From Vermamoeba vermiformis (lineage: Eukaryota > Tubulinea > Echinamoebida), in the NCBI GenBank assembly GCA_045837725.1, contig JBEWZL010000088.1:1-37373 (forward strand): a stretch of 37,373 bases of DNA, given 5' to 3'. Both the position numbers and the translations under genes were made by a program. Position 1 is the first letter of the stretch. Every line of letters starts with the position of its first letter. The notes under the pieces were generated by a model. It was given only the letters and a program-made list of their open reading frames with translations, was not told the origin of the DNA and ran no database searches. Below, piece by piece: positions 21,418-32,340 of this stretch.

Positions 21418-23790
21418 ATGCAATCAATTGTAAATTCCGTTCAGAAAGGCGTGGATCGTGTCACTGACGTGGTCAATCGTACTTGGGAGTATAAACAAGC
21501 CCATCCTCATGCCTTCGCTGCAGCTATTATCGCCTCATCGAGTAAGAATATTAAATTAAATAAATACGATTTTCCAGAATAATTCAGTAATATTTTCGGA
21601 TTTGCCTTTGCTAACTAAACTATTCGCAGTCCTCGGAAAATTGGTGATTAAGCTTGCCCAACGCTTCGTCAAGAGCAACACTATTTTAGAAATTTCTTTT
21701 GACTCGCACCGCGAAGTTGCTGAAATTGTTGATCCCAACGAGCAATGGTTCAATCAACACAAAATCGAGTTCCGCAAGGTAAATTAAGCATTAACATATT
21801 TAATTTAGCCATAAAGATCTTAATCTTAATTTAATATTTTCCTAGCTTCTTGAGACCCTCGAAGTTGCCGCCAAAGACAAGCGTGTCGTTGGTATTATTG
21901 CTCGTATTAGCGCTTTGCCTTCTGGCATGGACGCCTCTCATATTTCCGTAAGTATGAAAATTAAGCCACGTCGCAAGTGAGCTCACAAATCTATTTGATC
22001 TGCAGGAACTCGGTCAAGTTTTGCTGAAATTTAAAGCGAACGGCAAGAAATCTTTTGCCGTCTACGAAGCCGAATACGGATCGAACTCGCTCGGCACTTA
22101 CTTCTTGGCCTCATATTTTGGTAAGTACTAAAATCTACGACCAATCTTTTCTTACCGTCGTTACACGCAGACAAGATCTACTTGCCCGAGTGCTTCGCCT
22201 TGAACTTGATTGGTGTGCGCGTAGACTCGCCGTTCATTAAGAACCTGTTGCACAAGATTGGTGTTGAACCTGAAATTGGTCAACGCAAAGAATACAAGGT
22301 ACGCATGAAAAATGAAAAGTGTGTTTATAACAATACTAAATGACTTTATATAGAATGCTGCAAATATGTTCCAAGAAGAAAAATACACCGAAGCTCATCG
22401 CGAGGCAACAGTGTCAATGATTGACAGCTATTTTGCTCACATAGCCACGGAGATCGCAAAGAACAGAGGTTGGGACGTTGAAACTACTAAAAAAGTTTTG
22501 ACTGAAGGCCCATACTTCGCGCAACGTGCTCTCGAACTCAAATTGGTCGATAAAATCGCGTACAGTGAAGAACTTTACGAGAGTTTGGAATCGTTGTTTG
22601 GCACCAAGAAGACCAACTTGTTGTTCGTCGAGAAGTACGGCAAGAAGATCGCTCACTTGCGCCCCTACTCATCGGTGAGTCCTCCTATTGTCCTGTATTA
22701 ACCTCGTGCTAACAGTGAATATATAGGGCAAAAATTGGGTCGGTTTGATCACCCTTGAAGGCAGTGTCATGGCCGGCAATCACGGAGGAATCTCGTCTGA
22801 TCCTGTCGTGGCCGCTATTCGTGCTGCACGTGAAGACAAAAAACTCAAAGCCGTAGTCATTCGCATCAACAGCGGTGGTGGCTCGTACGTGGCTTCGGAT
22901 GAAATCGCTCGTGAAGTGAAAAAATTGGCCGAGACTAAGAAAGTCGTCATCTCCATGTCAAGTAAGGCACTTTCTATTATTCATGAATGGTTCTAATGAC
23001 CTTTATTCTTAGCTGTTGCTGCCTCTGGTGGTTATTACATTTCAATGAACGCGCACAAGATCTTCGCGACACCGTTGACTTTTACTGGCTCTATTGGTGT
23101 CTTCTACGGCAAGTTCTTCGCTCGTGAAATGTGGAACAAGTTGGGCATTACCTTCGATGACTATCAGATTGGTGAAAATGCCACGTTCACGAGCTCATTG
23201 GCTAAATACAGCGACCAAGAGAGGTAAGTCAAGCGACCCAAAATTCATTAAGGTATCTTATTCTGACGTGTCTAATTGATAGAAAACTCCTGAACGAGAC
23301 GTTGGACTTCATCTACAACGATTTCACGGGCAAAGTTGCTGCGGCACGTAAAATGTCACGTGAAGATGTTGAGCGCGTGGCAAGAGGCCGTGTTTGGACC
23401 GGCAATCAAGCCAAAGAAGCGAAGATTATTGACGAGGTCGGCTACTTACAAGATGCCATTGAGGCCGCTAAAGAGCTCAGCAACATTCCTAAAGAGACCA
23501 AGATCAACTTGCAGATCTACCCCAAGCCCGTCTCGATCTTGAAACAGATCCTCAACCCGCCCAACAACTCTCGTCAAACGACCGTTGGAATCATGGGCGC
23601 GCCTAATGCATCGCTTTGGGGCACCTTCGTCAATATGATCTTCGTCTCGAGACGATTGTCGACGTTCATGGGTTTGCTCAACTACGTCACTAGATCCTCG
23701 ATGTTCTCGGGTCAACAGCTCCAATACAACGCGGGTGGCATCACTATTTCGCCTTCTTTGTCTAGTGCCGCAGATTTACCTTCCATTTAA
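21418..23790 (+). CDS. sppA: SppA-type signal peptide peptidase (S49, long 67-kDa form)
   Basis: Membrane-associated serine protease with a Ser-Lys dyad that degrades cleaved signal peptides and membrane-protein fragments in bacteria and plastids. Nine exons (21418-21541, 21630-21778, 21846-21947, 22006-22120, 22171-22298, 22354-22674, 22727-22961, 23013-23223, 23283-23790) join in frame to 630 aa, near the 618 aa of E. coli SppA. The N-terminal S49 repeat carries EIGQRKEYKNAANMFQEEKY, which aligns with the region of the catalytic Lys (YKSA in E. coli). The C-terminal repeat has VVIRINSGGGSYVASDEIAR and TVAASGGYYISMNAHKIFA with the nucleophile Ser, then TGSIGVFYGKF. An N-terminal segment HAFAAAIIASSILGKLVIKL may be a short membrane anchor. 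Organelle targeting (mitochondrion) is inference. Confidence 0.92.
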
Positions 23791-24120
23791 ATGAAATAAC
23801 TTGAAAGTCTCGTAAAGAACAATAAATGCCTGTTTTATCAATCTTTCTACAAGCGCCAATATCGGATCTTTTTGTGTCGGCACCGTGCCATCACCGGATC
23901 TTTTCGAAATTTATTCAACGTTTGACAAAATGATCACCTCGTGTAAATATAGTAGCAAAACTATAAGATCAACTAAAGTGCATCTCAGGTTTCTCGGAGT
24001 TGTCGCAAAATATTTTCTCAAATAAACACGAAGCGAAAGATAACGATTGACGGATGAGGGACAAAACGGAATCAATAAATCCCTTGACAAAAATAATCGT
24101 TGTCTATCATTATATCAAGT
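23791..24120. other. Intergenic region between SppA and LRR/F-box gene
   Basis: 330 bp. It contains the SppA 3' UTR with AATAAA at about 23820 and the upstream region of the next gene. Two CGGATCTTTT words (23863, 23897) occur about 34 bp apart. Nothing else is recognisable. Confidence 0.5.
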
Positions 24121-26732
24121 ATGCATAGACGACACATCTCGCCCTGGGGCTATTATGAAGGATGGGACTTTGCACCATTGAACCGGAAAAATAATGTTGA
24201 CTACCTCACTAGTAGTTGCATTAATTGGTTGATTACTGAAGAGCGTAAGATACTTCGGTAAATTATAATTAATTTGTTAAATTAATTTTTTGGTTAGATC
24301 TTTACGCCCTCGACAAACTCGACACGTGCAATCATGTCAAAGCGATCTATCTAAGTAATAATTTATTTTTGCTATAATGAAAATAATAGAAATATCATCA
24401 GAATTGGAGGGTCCCTCTGATCCGATCGTACTGAACGCGCTCGCCCAAAAGTTGTCAACAAACACCTCTATAAATAGGTTAACGATAAGTAAGTCGTAAA
24501 TAAGCTAACATAGCATCTAACAATCATTACAGGCGATAAATCAGCAGACCAACTTTACAATTTGCTCGTCAATCCAATAGCAGTCCGTTTCGAAGTTGTA
24601 GACAGTCTTATCAACGTATTGAGAGTACTAACTACGAGAAATGTTCCAATGATGCAATTAGACATTGAACTTCCATTTCATGCCTCGCTGCACAGAAGTC
24701 TTGTCGAGCTACTTGCCGCGCAACCCTCACTCAAACATTTGTCACTGGAAATGATTAATATGCCACGAGAAACATTCGACGCTATTATACGCGCACTATC
24801 TCAATATAACAAGTCGCTCAAAACGCTCAAGTTTGCAAGTACGTAGTAGCGGATCAAAGAAAAATCAATCTAATTGAATATCTTATCCAGACATTACTGA
24901 TGTTGACGACCAAATTATTAACGTGGCAGTGGCAACGGTGAAAAACTTCAATTTGACGGGTTTGTACATGGTTCCTGGTAAGTTCATGAACGAATTGATT
25001 GTACATCTAACATTTTTGACGTGTCATTTCAGCTGTCAACCATGTGGATGAAAATGATAGCAGATTTATAGAGTTAAAACAACTAGGACTTAGAATTACT
25101 ACGTTTGATTCTGTCGTGGGAACAACTGTCATTATCCTACGTGAGAAAGAACACCAACCTCTCCAGACACCTGTATTTCCGATCATAACGAACGATGCAC
25201 TGCAAACGAATGTTATTCAAACACTGCCCGACGATGTACTTCAGTACATATTGAATGGGTTGGACATCAAGTCGTTGTTATCGCTGAAACGGACCAACAA
25301 CAAGTTTCAGTCGTGGATGCAGAATTCATCGTTTTGGCACAATTACTACTTATCTAAAGCGAATACAATTCCCACAGATATTTTGACAGCAGCAGATCTG
25401 ATCTATGGAAGCTATCTCGATCAAAATCGTCGTGTCAACTTTTGGCAGTGCATTTGTATGGCATTCACTGGCTCATTGCTTCGACGTGATGTGTCGACAG
25501 AGTATCATTCACTGAACGCGTTTCATGAAGAACTTCTCACGAAATTGCTTCAAGCTTATCCAGAGCTAAGAATGATGGAGTCAGTTATTAATCGCGTTAG
25601 TCTTTATTCAAAATGGCGCCGCTCGAAGAATTGGTATCCTATTCGCCTATCATTTTACACTTTGGGCAGCTCTCACGTAGTGTATCATCTTAATATCGAC
25701 ATGACGAGGCCAGACGCTGTTGGCGTACGATTTTTTCACGGAGAAATTTCACGAGCGGAGGAAGACTGGAATCCGACTCCAAGAGCTATTTACGATATGT
25801 TCGTGTCAAGTTCTATCAGCGAAGTAATTACCAGAGTCAAACCAATGGTTGAATCGATGACAGTCGCATTGAGGTCTGCAACTGCCTACGTCTTTCGCAA
25901 TTTGATTATCATCAGAATTATTGACTGCCAAGCACTCCCCGAAATTCACAAAAAGAACATGAAATCAATTGAAAATACATTTGACACGTACTCGAAAGCT
26001 CTTATGGACGAACTACAAGTGAAATTTGACCACTACGAAGCATTCAAAAAAGTGATCAAACAGTTCAGTGATCACGTGTCAAGTGTCAAATTTGATCACG
26101 TGACTCCCAATTACAGCGCCATTCATCATCAAGTCAATCAAACGGCGTACAATCAGCTCTATCAGGTCAACAACGACAACGGTGCTACTGGCAATTGGAA
26201 CTTTCAATACTCGTTCTTGGACATGCATTTCAAACAACAAAAAGTCAAACAACCAGTCAATGTCGCTGTCAAGAAAGAACGAGTGAAGAAGACTCCGCAC
26301 ATCGCACTCATTTGCCTTTTTAGGAAAGTGCTAAATTTAGTCATGATGCCCGTTCTCAGGTCACTGTGGCTCAGAGATCTGAACGACCCTCATGTGGCCT
26401 GGTACTCCTTTGACAAGATTGAATGTCAATATGATCACCAAACGACGTCGCTGGCCGCGTGGTACGATTATTACTGCGACAAATGGCAGCCCCTCTCATC
26501 GATCAGTGTCTCGCATACCAAGCCCTCTGTATGGCCTATGAGTGCTATTGTTGTTGGCAGTCGACTCGCTCCGTCCATTTGTGAAGTTGTTGTGGCGGTG
26601 ATGAAAGACAAATTGAACGGAGCTCATTCCGAAGAAACCAAGACCAAAATTGATGCTTTAGCACAGGCGATTGAAGAATATGATTTATTCCCGAAGAATC
26701 ACATTCAGGTTGTAAAAAACGCGCTTCAATAA
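24121..26732 (+). CDS. LRR-like / F-box protein
   Basis: Probably a substrate-recognition subunit of an SCF ubiquitin ligase. Exons 24121-24244, 24298-24354, 24402-24488, 24533-24838, 24891-24977 and 25033-26732 join to 786 aa. The ATG at 24121 begins MHRRHISPWGYYEGW. Exons 2-5 give RNase-inhibitor-like leucine repeats (CNHVKAIYL; LAQKLSTNTSINRLTIS; LLAAQPSLKHLSLEMINM; LSQYNKSLKTLKFA). The F-box lies mid-protein, about residues 285-325 (LPDDVLQYILNGLDIKSLLS ... SFWHNYYL). The C-terminal 450 residues are of unknown fold, with a Gln/Lys-rich middle. LRRs preceding the F-box is the reverse of the usual order. Its 3' end (from at least 26668) is duplicated in inverted orientation at the window's right edge. 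Confidence 0.75.
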
Positions 26733-28171
26733 ACTTGATTTTCATTCGAAATTATTTGAAAATGTCAATCGCGATTGGAACAAAGCCATGAATCAATTTA
26801 TATTTGATTAATTAAATAGCAACACAAATGATTTGGATATCAATATTGAGTGCGATAGTATTCGTACTGTTGGCGTTGCGACGAAGTAAAAACAACAAAG
26901 TAGCTGCCGTTTCAACCGCATCCGCGCCGAAGAAAATTCCAGCAGTAATTTTAGAATACGAGAGACTTCAAAAAGAAAAGGAAGAAAAGAGAAAAATCAA
27001 AATTGAAGGTACTCCAAATTATTTTAAAATAATACCAAAAATCAATTAAATTATTTTAGAGTTGCTCAGCCGGCCTATCACATTTGATCCCACCAATAAC
27101 AAGTCTCTTGGTCATTTAATGCCTGTTCAGACGCAATCTCAATGTTTGTTTGCCAAGAAAGCAAAAGTACGAGTCAGATTCGCTGCTGATTGGCTTTGTA
27201 CTTACAAGATGGTATTTAGGCCTGGGGAAATGAATGGGATCCGAATTTAAGTTTAGAAGAGAACGTAGAACGAGCACTACCAGCCATAACAAAGTTCTTT
27301 ATGGTCGGAGAAGGATTGCATCTGGATGCGTTCTCGATTGAAGTGCAAGGTACTCAAACAAAAATATCCTATCTCGTACTATATATTAATTACCTATTTA
27401 GGCAAAGAGTATTCATCGACCATTGAACAGTTGGGCGAGACAGTTCGTCGAGTGTTGACAGTCCTCAGCGACAACGATCCAGCTGGTACGTTCAACCGAT
27501 ATTAAATTTAATATTGATCCTTTCTATATTATAAATATGCTATTATAAGGGTTAAATATTAGTCTCATTAGTCTCGTTGAAATAGAGAGATGTTTTTTCA
27601 AATTGATGATCGGCCCTGTTTTGCCATATTTAGTAATCACCAATTGTTTAGGCGATCACGTGATGAATGACCCTCGCATTCACCTCCGCGGCTGGCGCTA
27701 CAAATACAACAGCGAAGATATTTTCGTCACCGTGTTGGCCCCGTGTTACCCTGAAAACCATGCTCGGTACACCTTCAATGCCGGTATGTTACAACGACTT
27801 ATTTGTTCCTTAATATTAACTTCCTTATTAAATTAATATATATGCAGGTGGTGACTTGCATTGTGCGTTTATTCTGTTGCAGCCAGAGTGGTCGTTTGGT
27901 TATCACAACATCGGACCGGATCACGTTTGGGACGATGAAGCCACGACAGTCCGGCAGAAAATTCGTCAAAATTTTGTGAAACACGGTCGCAAGTACTATG
28001 TGCCACCTGCACGGTTTTATCCGATGGCACCACAAGTCATTCCTTCACTCAAGTACGACGGCGAGTACATTGAATGGTGGCGCAAACCAAACGCACTCAA
28101 CAACGATGAGAACTCTCATGAATGAATGCCCGTAATAGTATATTGCCTATTGTGCACTTAGCCGACAACAG
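26668..28171 (+). repeat. Left arm of large imperfect inverted repeat
   Basis: About 1.5 kb that reappears, reverse-complemented, at 35877-37373. It covers the last codons of the F-box gene, its 3' flank, the complete YqcI/YcgG gene and about 45 bp past its stop. The inner boundary is sharp after GCCGACAACAG. The outer boundary is not visible because the other copy is cut by the window end. The copies differ by scattered substitutions and small indels, so this is not an exact assembly echo. Confidence 0.9.
26828..28125 (+). CDS. Membrane-anchored YqcI/YcgG-family protein, copy 1
   Basis: Exons: 26828-27010, 27061-27166, 27220-27350, about 27402-27486, about 27652-27783 and about 27848-28125. 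N-terminal signal anchor MIWISILSAIVFVLLAL with an RRSK stop-transfer, a charged KEKEE linker, then the enzyme-like domain: QSQCLFAKKAK, AWGNEWDPNLSLEENVERAL, RGWRYKYNSEDIFVTVLAPC, YPENHARYTFNAGGDLHCAF and ILLQPEWSFGYHNIGP. These blocks match the YqcI/YcgG family as I remember it. Some bacterial members are heme-dependent N-hydroxylases acting on guanidino compounds, so an oxidative role at the ER surface is possible but inferred. The intron 27167-27219 (53 nt) is needed to keep the frame. The stop TGA gives ...NDENSHE. Confidence 0.72.
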
Positions 28172-28185
28172 ATCTGCAACCGAGT

Positions 28186-28395
28186 CACCAGTCACGTGTC
28201 ACGATAAGCACTTGTCATCGTGCTCATCCTTCGATGTTGATGTCAACAGCTTGTATACTATCAATACACCAGCCAAGTGGAGCGAAGTGTCAGTACAGTC
28301 CCACACATCATCAAATCTGACGCACAAAGCTTTTACCTGGACCTGACATTCACTCGCTCAGGCTCAACTGATGTCAAATCTAATGACGATCTTCG
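28186..28395 (+). pseudogene. Truncated relic of FG-GAP surface-protein family (C-terminal module)
   Basis: The + strand encodes TCHDKHLSSCSSFDVDVNSL then YTINTPAK, colinear with the C-terminal module of the gene at 34049-35621 (TCHDQHVSSCSSFDIDVNSL). It has lost the conserved Cys after PAK (W instead). A frame change follows before LDLTFTRSGSTDV, and the frame is lost afterwards. The propeller part and start are absent. It lies directly inside the left repeat arm and in the orientation expected if the arm duplication once included a surface-protein gene. Confidence 0.8.
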
Positions 28396-28488
28396 TTGTA
28401 AAGAAGTTTTATTGCTTGCATTTTGCAGGAGAAATACGTAACACAATGAATTTAGAGAATAAGCCTCATACAAATTCGATTGAATTCA

Positions 28489-29928
28489 TTACAGATGGTG
28501 ATAATCGTCGTGGTGCACTTTTGGTTTGGCAACATCTAATTGGTCAGTTTCTTGCAGTGCCAAATTAACGTCGAAAAAGTGAATTGTATTTTGTGCCAAA
28601 ACGTATTCTCTCGCTGTCGGTGTTGCTATTCGCCACATTTTACAAACGGATCTGAACGATCTTCGTTGCCAATTGGTAGAATAATACCATATTAATCGGA
28701 TTATATCTGCACACCACAATGCCTCTGGAGTTTGTTGAAGATTTTTCTGGTTGACCGGAGAAATTTCAGCGATTGGGCTGTACACCGAAGTATTCTTGAA
28801 TAGCTTTGTCATCCAGACTTGTAATTTCGAACCGGAATTGAGAGCTTGTAATGTGAAGGTGCCGCCACAAGAGTATTTTGTTGTAATTTCTGCTTCGTCT
28901 TCCTCTTGATAGGTGCTCTTGAAAAAATATTTGCCATTTCGGTACAACGTCAATCTGTAAACATTAATTTTTGTATCCATCTCAGTGCCTGCTCCTGTCC
29001 AATAATTAATCCATTTGATGTCCCTCTCCGCTTGTCTGAGACCAAAAAGAACGTGATCGGCTTCGCCAAAATTCTTCGTCCATAAAATCTGATCCACGGG
29101 TTGAATGGATGGCACTATGAACACCTTTGAGTAGGCTACCTTAGGCTTTTCAATGTAAATCTTGAGTTTGTACTGAGCGTTGGGCATTAATGGTAAATTT
29201 GGTCGATCCAGATTGCTTTGCGTTGAAGATTTGATTAACTGCTCCTTATTATAATCTTCATGCGTCGTTGGCTCCATTAGTCTCAACGTGGCAGTATATT
29301 CAATATTGTGCGCGCTTCGTTTTGAGAGATTCAGATTGAATTTGTTTTCCAGAACAATTTCTTCGAAGTTGAAACATTCTCCACCAATGTTGAACTTATC
29401 CCACATGCACTTGGCCTCAAACCGCGGACTTTTGACAATTATTCCTCTTGGCAAGACGTAATAGAGCTGACATTCGTGAGGAACATGCGTATTATCGAAA
29501 GTAACCAGAGAGCCATATGTCCAATTGTTTACACCTCTTTTTCGTGATCTACATATTGGTGGTATCGCACAATTTTCTTTCGGAACGATTTTTACGGTGG
29601 AGATTGAGTGGTACTTCGCGATCGGCTTCTGAAGTTCCTTCTTCCAGCATTTCATGAAACAAGCAAAGTGATGGCACTTATCGTCTGTATATCCATCGAT
29701 AGTAATTTTGATTTCGTCCAATTCTCCTTTTTTGAAAAAATAAGGAAGCTCTTGTTCGCATCCGGACTTGTCGATTAATTTCCACGTCAGATTGGCGTTG
29801 TTATCGGAACACGATGCAATAGACACTTGGAAATATTCGTAGTCTGCCGTCAATCCTCCTGGAATAGAGACAGAAAAAGGATTTTTGGCTCTGGTTGCGG
29901 TGACAATCTGTACTCGATCTGACCACAT
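28489..29928 (-). CDS. Cysteine-rich protein with C-terminal F-box-like motif
   Basis: A single long frame of 479 aa from ATG 29928 (MWSDRVQIVTATRAKN) to TAA 28489-28491. There is no signal peptide or membrane segment, so it is likely cytosolic or nuclear. The first 390 residues are beta-rich and unassigned, with scattered Cys/Trp (for example DDKCHHFACFMKCWKKEL). Near residues 400-435, ADIIRLIWYYSTNWQRRSFR then SVCKMWR has the pattern of an F-box (hydrophobic helix, then V-C-K-x-W). A His/Asp-rich tail (HHDDYHHL) ends the protein. It lies between the inverted-repeat arms with the surface-protein genes. A role as an ubiquitin-ligase adaptor is inference. Whether the single exon is complete at its 5' end is unproven. 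Confidence 0.65.
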   Translation of the reverse strand: MWSDRVQIVTATRAKNPFSVSIPGGLTADYEYFQVSIASCSDNNANLTWKLIDKSGCEQELPYFFKKGELDEIKITIDGYTDDKCHHFACFMKCWKKELQKPIAKYHSISTVKIVPKENCAIPPICRSRKRGVNNWTYGSLVTFDNTHVPHECQLYYVLPRGIIVKSPRFEAKCMWDKFNIGGECFNFEEIVLENKFNLNLSKRSAHNIEYTATLRLMEPTTHEDYNKEQLIKSSTQSNLDRPNLPLMPNAQYKLKIYIEKPKVAYSKVFIVPSIQPVDQILWTKNFGEADHVLFGLRQAERDIKWINYWTGAGTEMDTKINVYRLTLYRNGKYFFKSTYQEEDEAEITTKYSCGGTFTLQALNSGSKLQVWMTKLFKNTSVYSPIAEISPVNQKNLQQTPEALWCADIIRLIWYYSTNWQRRSFRSVCKMWRIATPTAREYVLAQNTIHFFDVNLALQETDQLDVAKPKVHHDDYHHL

Positions 29929-30543
29929 TTCCGTAGAATCTGATTAGATAAGAATTAGAGAAGAGTAATATAAAGATATGACATATGCTATCAAGCAATT
30001 TAAGGGTTAGGGAGCTGACGGCGCAGATCCGGAAACTAATAGCGATTTGGATCGGTTGAGGACCACGCTGGGTTAACAATCAAACATACCTTATACAGCC
30101 TTCCTGAACGAACGACGAAGCTGTTGTGGTGTATTGTATTGAAAGGATTCGTTAAATTGCATTTAATGCGGAATTCCTTTTTATGCTGACACTTTGACAC
30201 CGCCTTTTGAAATCATTATTATTGAGCAAAATATCTTCCGTAGAAGGTCATCGTAGTTTAATTCATTATTTGATTAAGTAAATAAATTATCCGGGTGAAT
30301 TCCGAAACGGCTACATAGACTTACTCTGTCAATGAAGCATCCCGATTGTCTTCTTTAACAGCCCTAGACGTTCCTATATCTCATTTTGATAGTAGCAAGA
30401 GTGAGGGGTAATCACATCCAGCCCACGACCATCGCTTGGCGTGCACGAGATCTGATTCGTCAGAGCTCGCTCAAAATAAATAAAGACGTAATTATACACT
30501 TTGTAAAGCTTTATTATAGCCTATTGTTAATGAATATACTTCA
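29929..30543. other. Intergenic region, no gene recognised
   Basis: 615 bp between the F-box-like gene and the first surface-protein gene. It contains a minus-strand AATAAA poly(A) signal (complement at 30510-30515) for the latter, and two GATC palindrome words (30024, 30446). No coding frame with support was found. Confidence 0.5.
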
Positions 30544-32148
30544 CTAGTGAAGTACGGCGACAAATACAGCGAGCAATGTCAGCAATATCAGCACACTTGT
30601 ACCACTAAGTTGATGACCAACGGAAATCTTTGAAGGACCCGAAGATTCTGTGGGCTGTTGCGATGTTGTTGGAGCCGATGAAGTGCATGAAATGACAGAA
30701 GTACAGCTCACGTCGTTGAAGCCTGATCGTGTGAATGTGAACTCAACCATGACACTCTGTGAGCCTCTTGCGAAACCACTCTGTTGGACTGACACTTGAC
30801 CACAGCCAATTGACGTGTTGATCGTGTACAGAGACGACACGTTGAGTTGATTGGTGTTGTCTGGAAGTGTGTCACATGAGGTCCAAGTGAGATTATGACA
30901 CGTGACATCTGTTGGTTCGAGCAAGCAAGGTGCAGCACGAGTAAGATACAGCGTCGAGTTGCCATAGTAATTATTACCATCTGTAGTGACGTAGCTTTCA
31001 ACTTCGAAGGTAATCACTTGTTTGTCGAGCACGGCAAGGCCCACCCCGAAAGTGGCAGGGTTGTTAGACGTAGCTCGTTTTGTTGGCGTCCAAATGCCAC
31101 TCGATTCATCGCGTTCAATCCATATGATAGAGCCGCCAATAAATACTGTCTCGTTGTAATATCCGTCGTGTGGAGCTGTCGCAACGATTGTGTTTTGATC
31201 CACGAATTGAATGTTTTGAGCGAAGAAACTTCCGATCTGATTGTATTCAACGATGCCGACAGTGTCCAAAGTGATGTTTTGAACGGCTTGCCAATCATTC
31301 TGTCTTTGCCGGACTGAAATTCTTCCGTCAGTTCCATAGCCAGTGCCACTCCCAAGAATTATGGTGTCGTTGCCGTCGTATAGAATGATGAGATCTCCTC
31401 CAAGATCGGTGTCAAATAAAGGAATTGTTTCTATAAGAGCCCACGTGTGGTTCGGTTGTAGGGCCATAATTAAGGCTTCATAAGTTTCGGGAACTTTGCT
31501 GACTTGAATGGAGGTGTAAATGTAGTTTGATTGCCTCCTAAACCACGAATAAGCGAGGTCTGGATAGCCTTCAGGTATTTCAGTGCGAGTAATAATCCAA
31601 TCAGTGCCATTAAAGTTGAAAGTTTTGATCCCATCCGCTTCAAATGAAGCGACAGATCCGTCGTCAAACATCCAAGCATTTTGACTTGCATTAATTCTAT
31701 ATATTTCGTTGGCAAATAATCCATTTGAGTCTATTCGAAATATTTCGCGTGATGTGACTCGATAATCATCGTTGGAAATAAAAATCCACTCGCCGTTCGT
31801 TGAAAGAGACAAATCATTGATGGTACTATAGTCTGCTATAGGACGAGAGTCTACATAATTATAATAGCCCAGAGAGTCTCGCTTGAAAGAGACCAACTCC
31901 TGTTTTATGCCATCCAACGAAACGACCAGATTTGAAAATGCAATAATTGGATAATCAATGAGACCATAACTACTATCAGTCAAAGTATAATTTGACACTC
32001 GAGAATAGGGTACCGTCTAAATATAAATATTAATTATTTTTAAAAAATTAAAGAACGGCGAATCTTTTTTTCAACTTGCCGTTAGAGCGATCACAGATGA
32101 AATGCAAATGATTAATATGCAAACTACGGATATAAACGCTTGCTTCAT
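30544..32148 (-). CDS. GPI-anchored FG-GAP-like surface protein, paralogue A
   Basis: Exon 1 (32148-32080) encodes the signal peptide MKQAFISVVCILIICISSVI; exon 2 is 32016-30544; total 513 aa. The intron (32017-32079, 63 nt) has a GC donor (ACG|GCAAGT). The ectodomain has propeller-like repeats built on 'N-G-x-W-x-x-x' strands and FG-GAP-type units (VATAPHDG ... GSIIWIERDESSGIWTPTKR ... FGVGLAVLD). It has many N-x-S/T sequons. A conserved Cys module follows (VTCHNL, CGQVSV, FTFTRSGFNDVSCTSVISC). After a Ser/Thr/Pro spacer, the chain ends in a hydrophobic tail (SVLILLTLLAVFVAVLH) typical of a GPI-attachment signal. Probable cell-surface adhesin; ligand unknown. Confidence 0.8.
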
Positions 32149-32340
32149 CTGTGTTCTTTCGTGTAAAAAATGAATAAAATCGCTGTTTAAAATTATTAAT
32201 AACCTTAAAAATGCGCTTATTTTATACTTCCCGAACCAGCTATAAATAAAGGCGAGAGAGTCGCTCGTTGTAATGGACTACACGACTTCTTGTGCTTAAT
32301 TGCTTTATAAACCAGTTTCTTCAACAGGTGCGCCGGTACA

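Noticed and set aside
27167-27219. Apparent 4-nt frameshift, or a 22-nt micro-intron, in YqcI/YcgG copy 1
   Set aside because: Using the upstream donor AAA|GTACGA gives introns of 53 nt (copy 1) and 49 nt (copy 2), placing the indel inside the intron and keeping both copies in frame.
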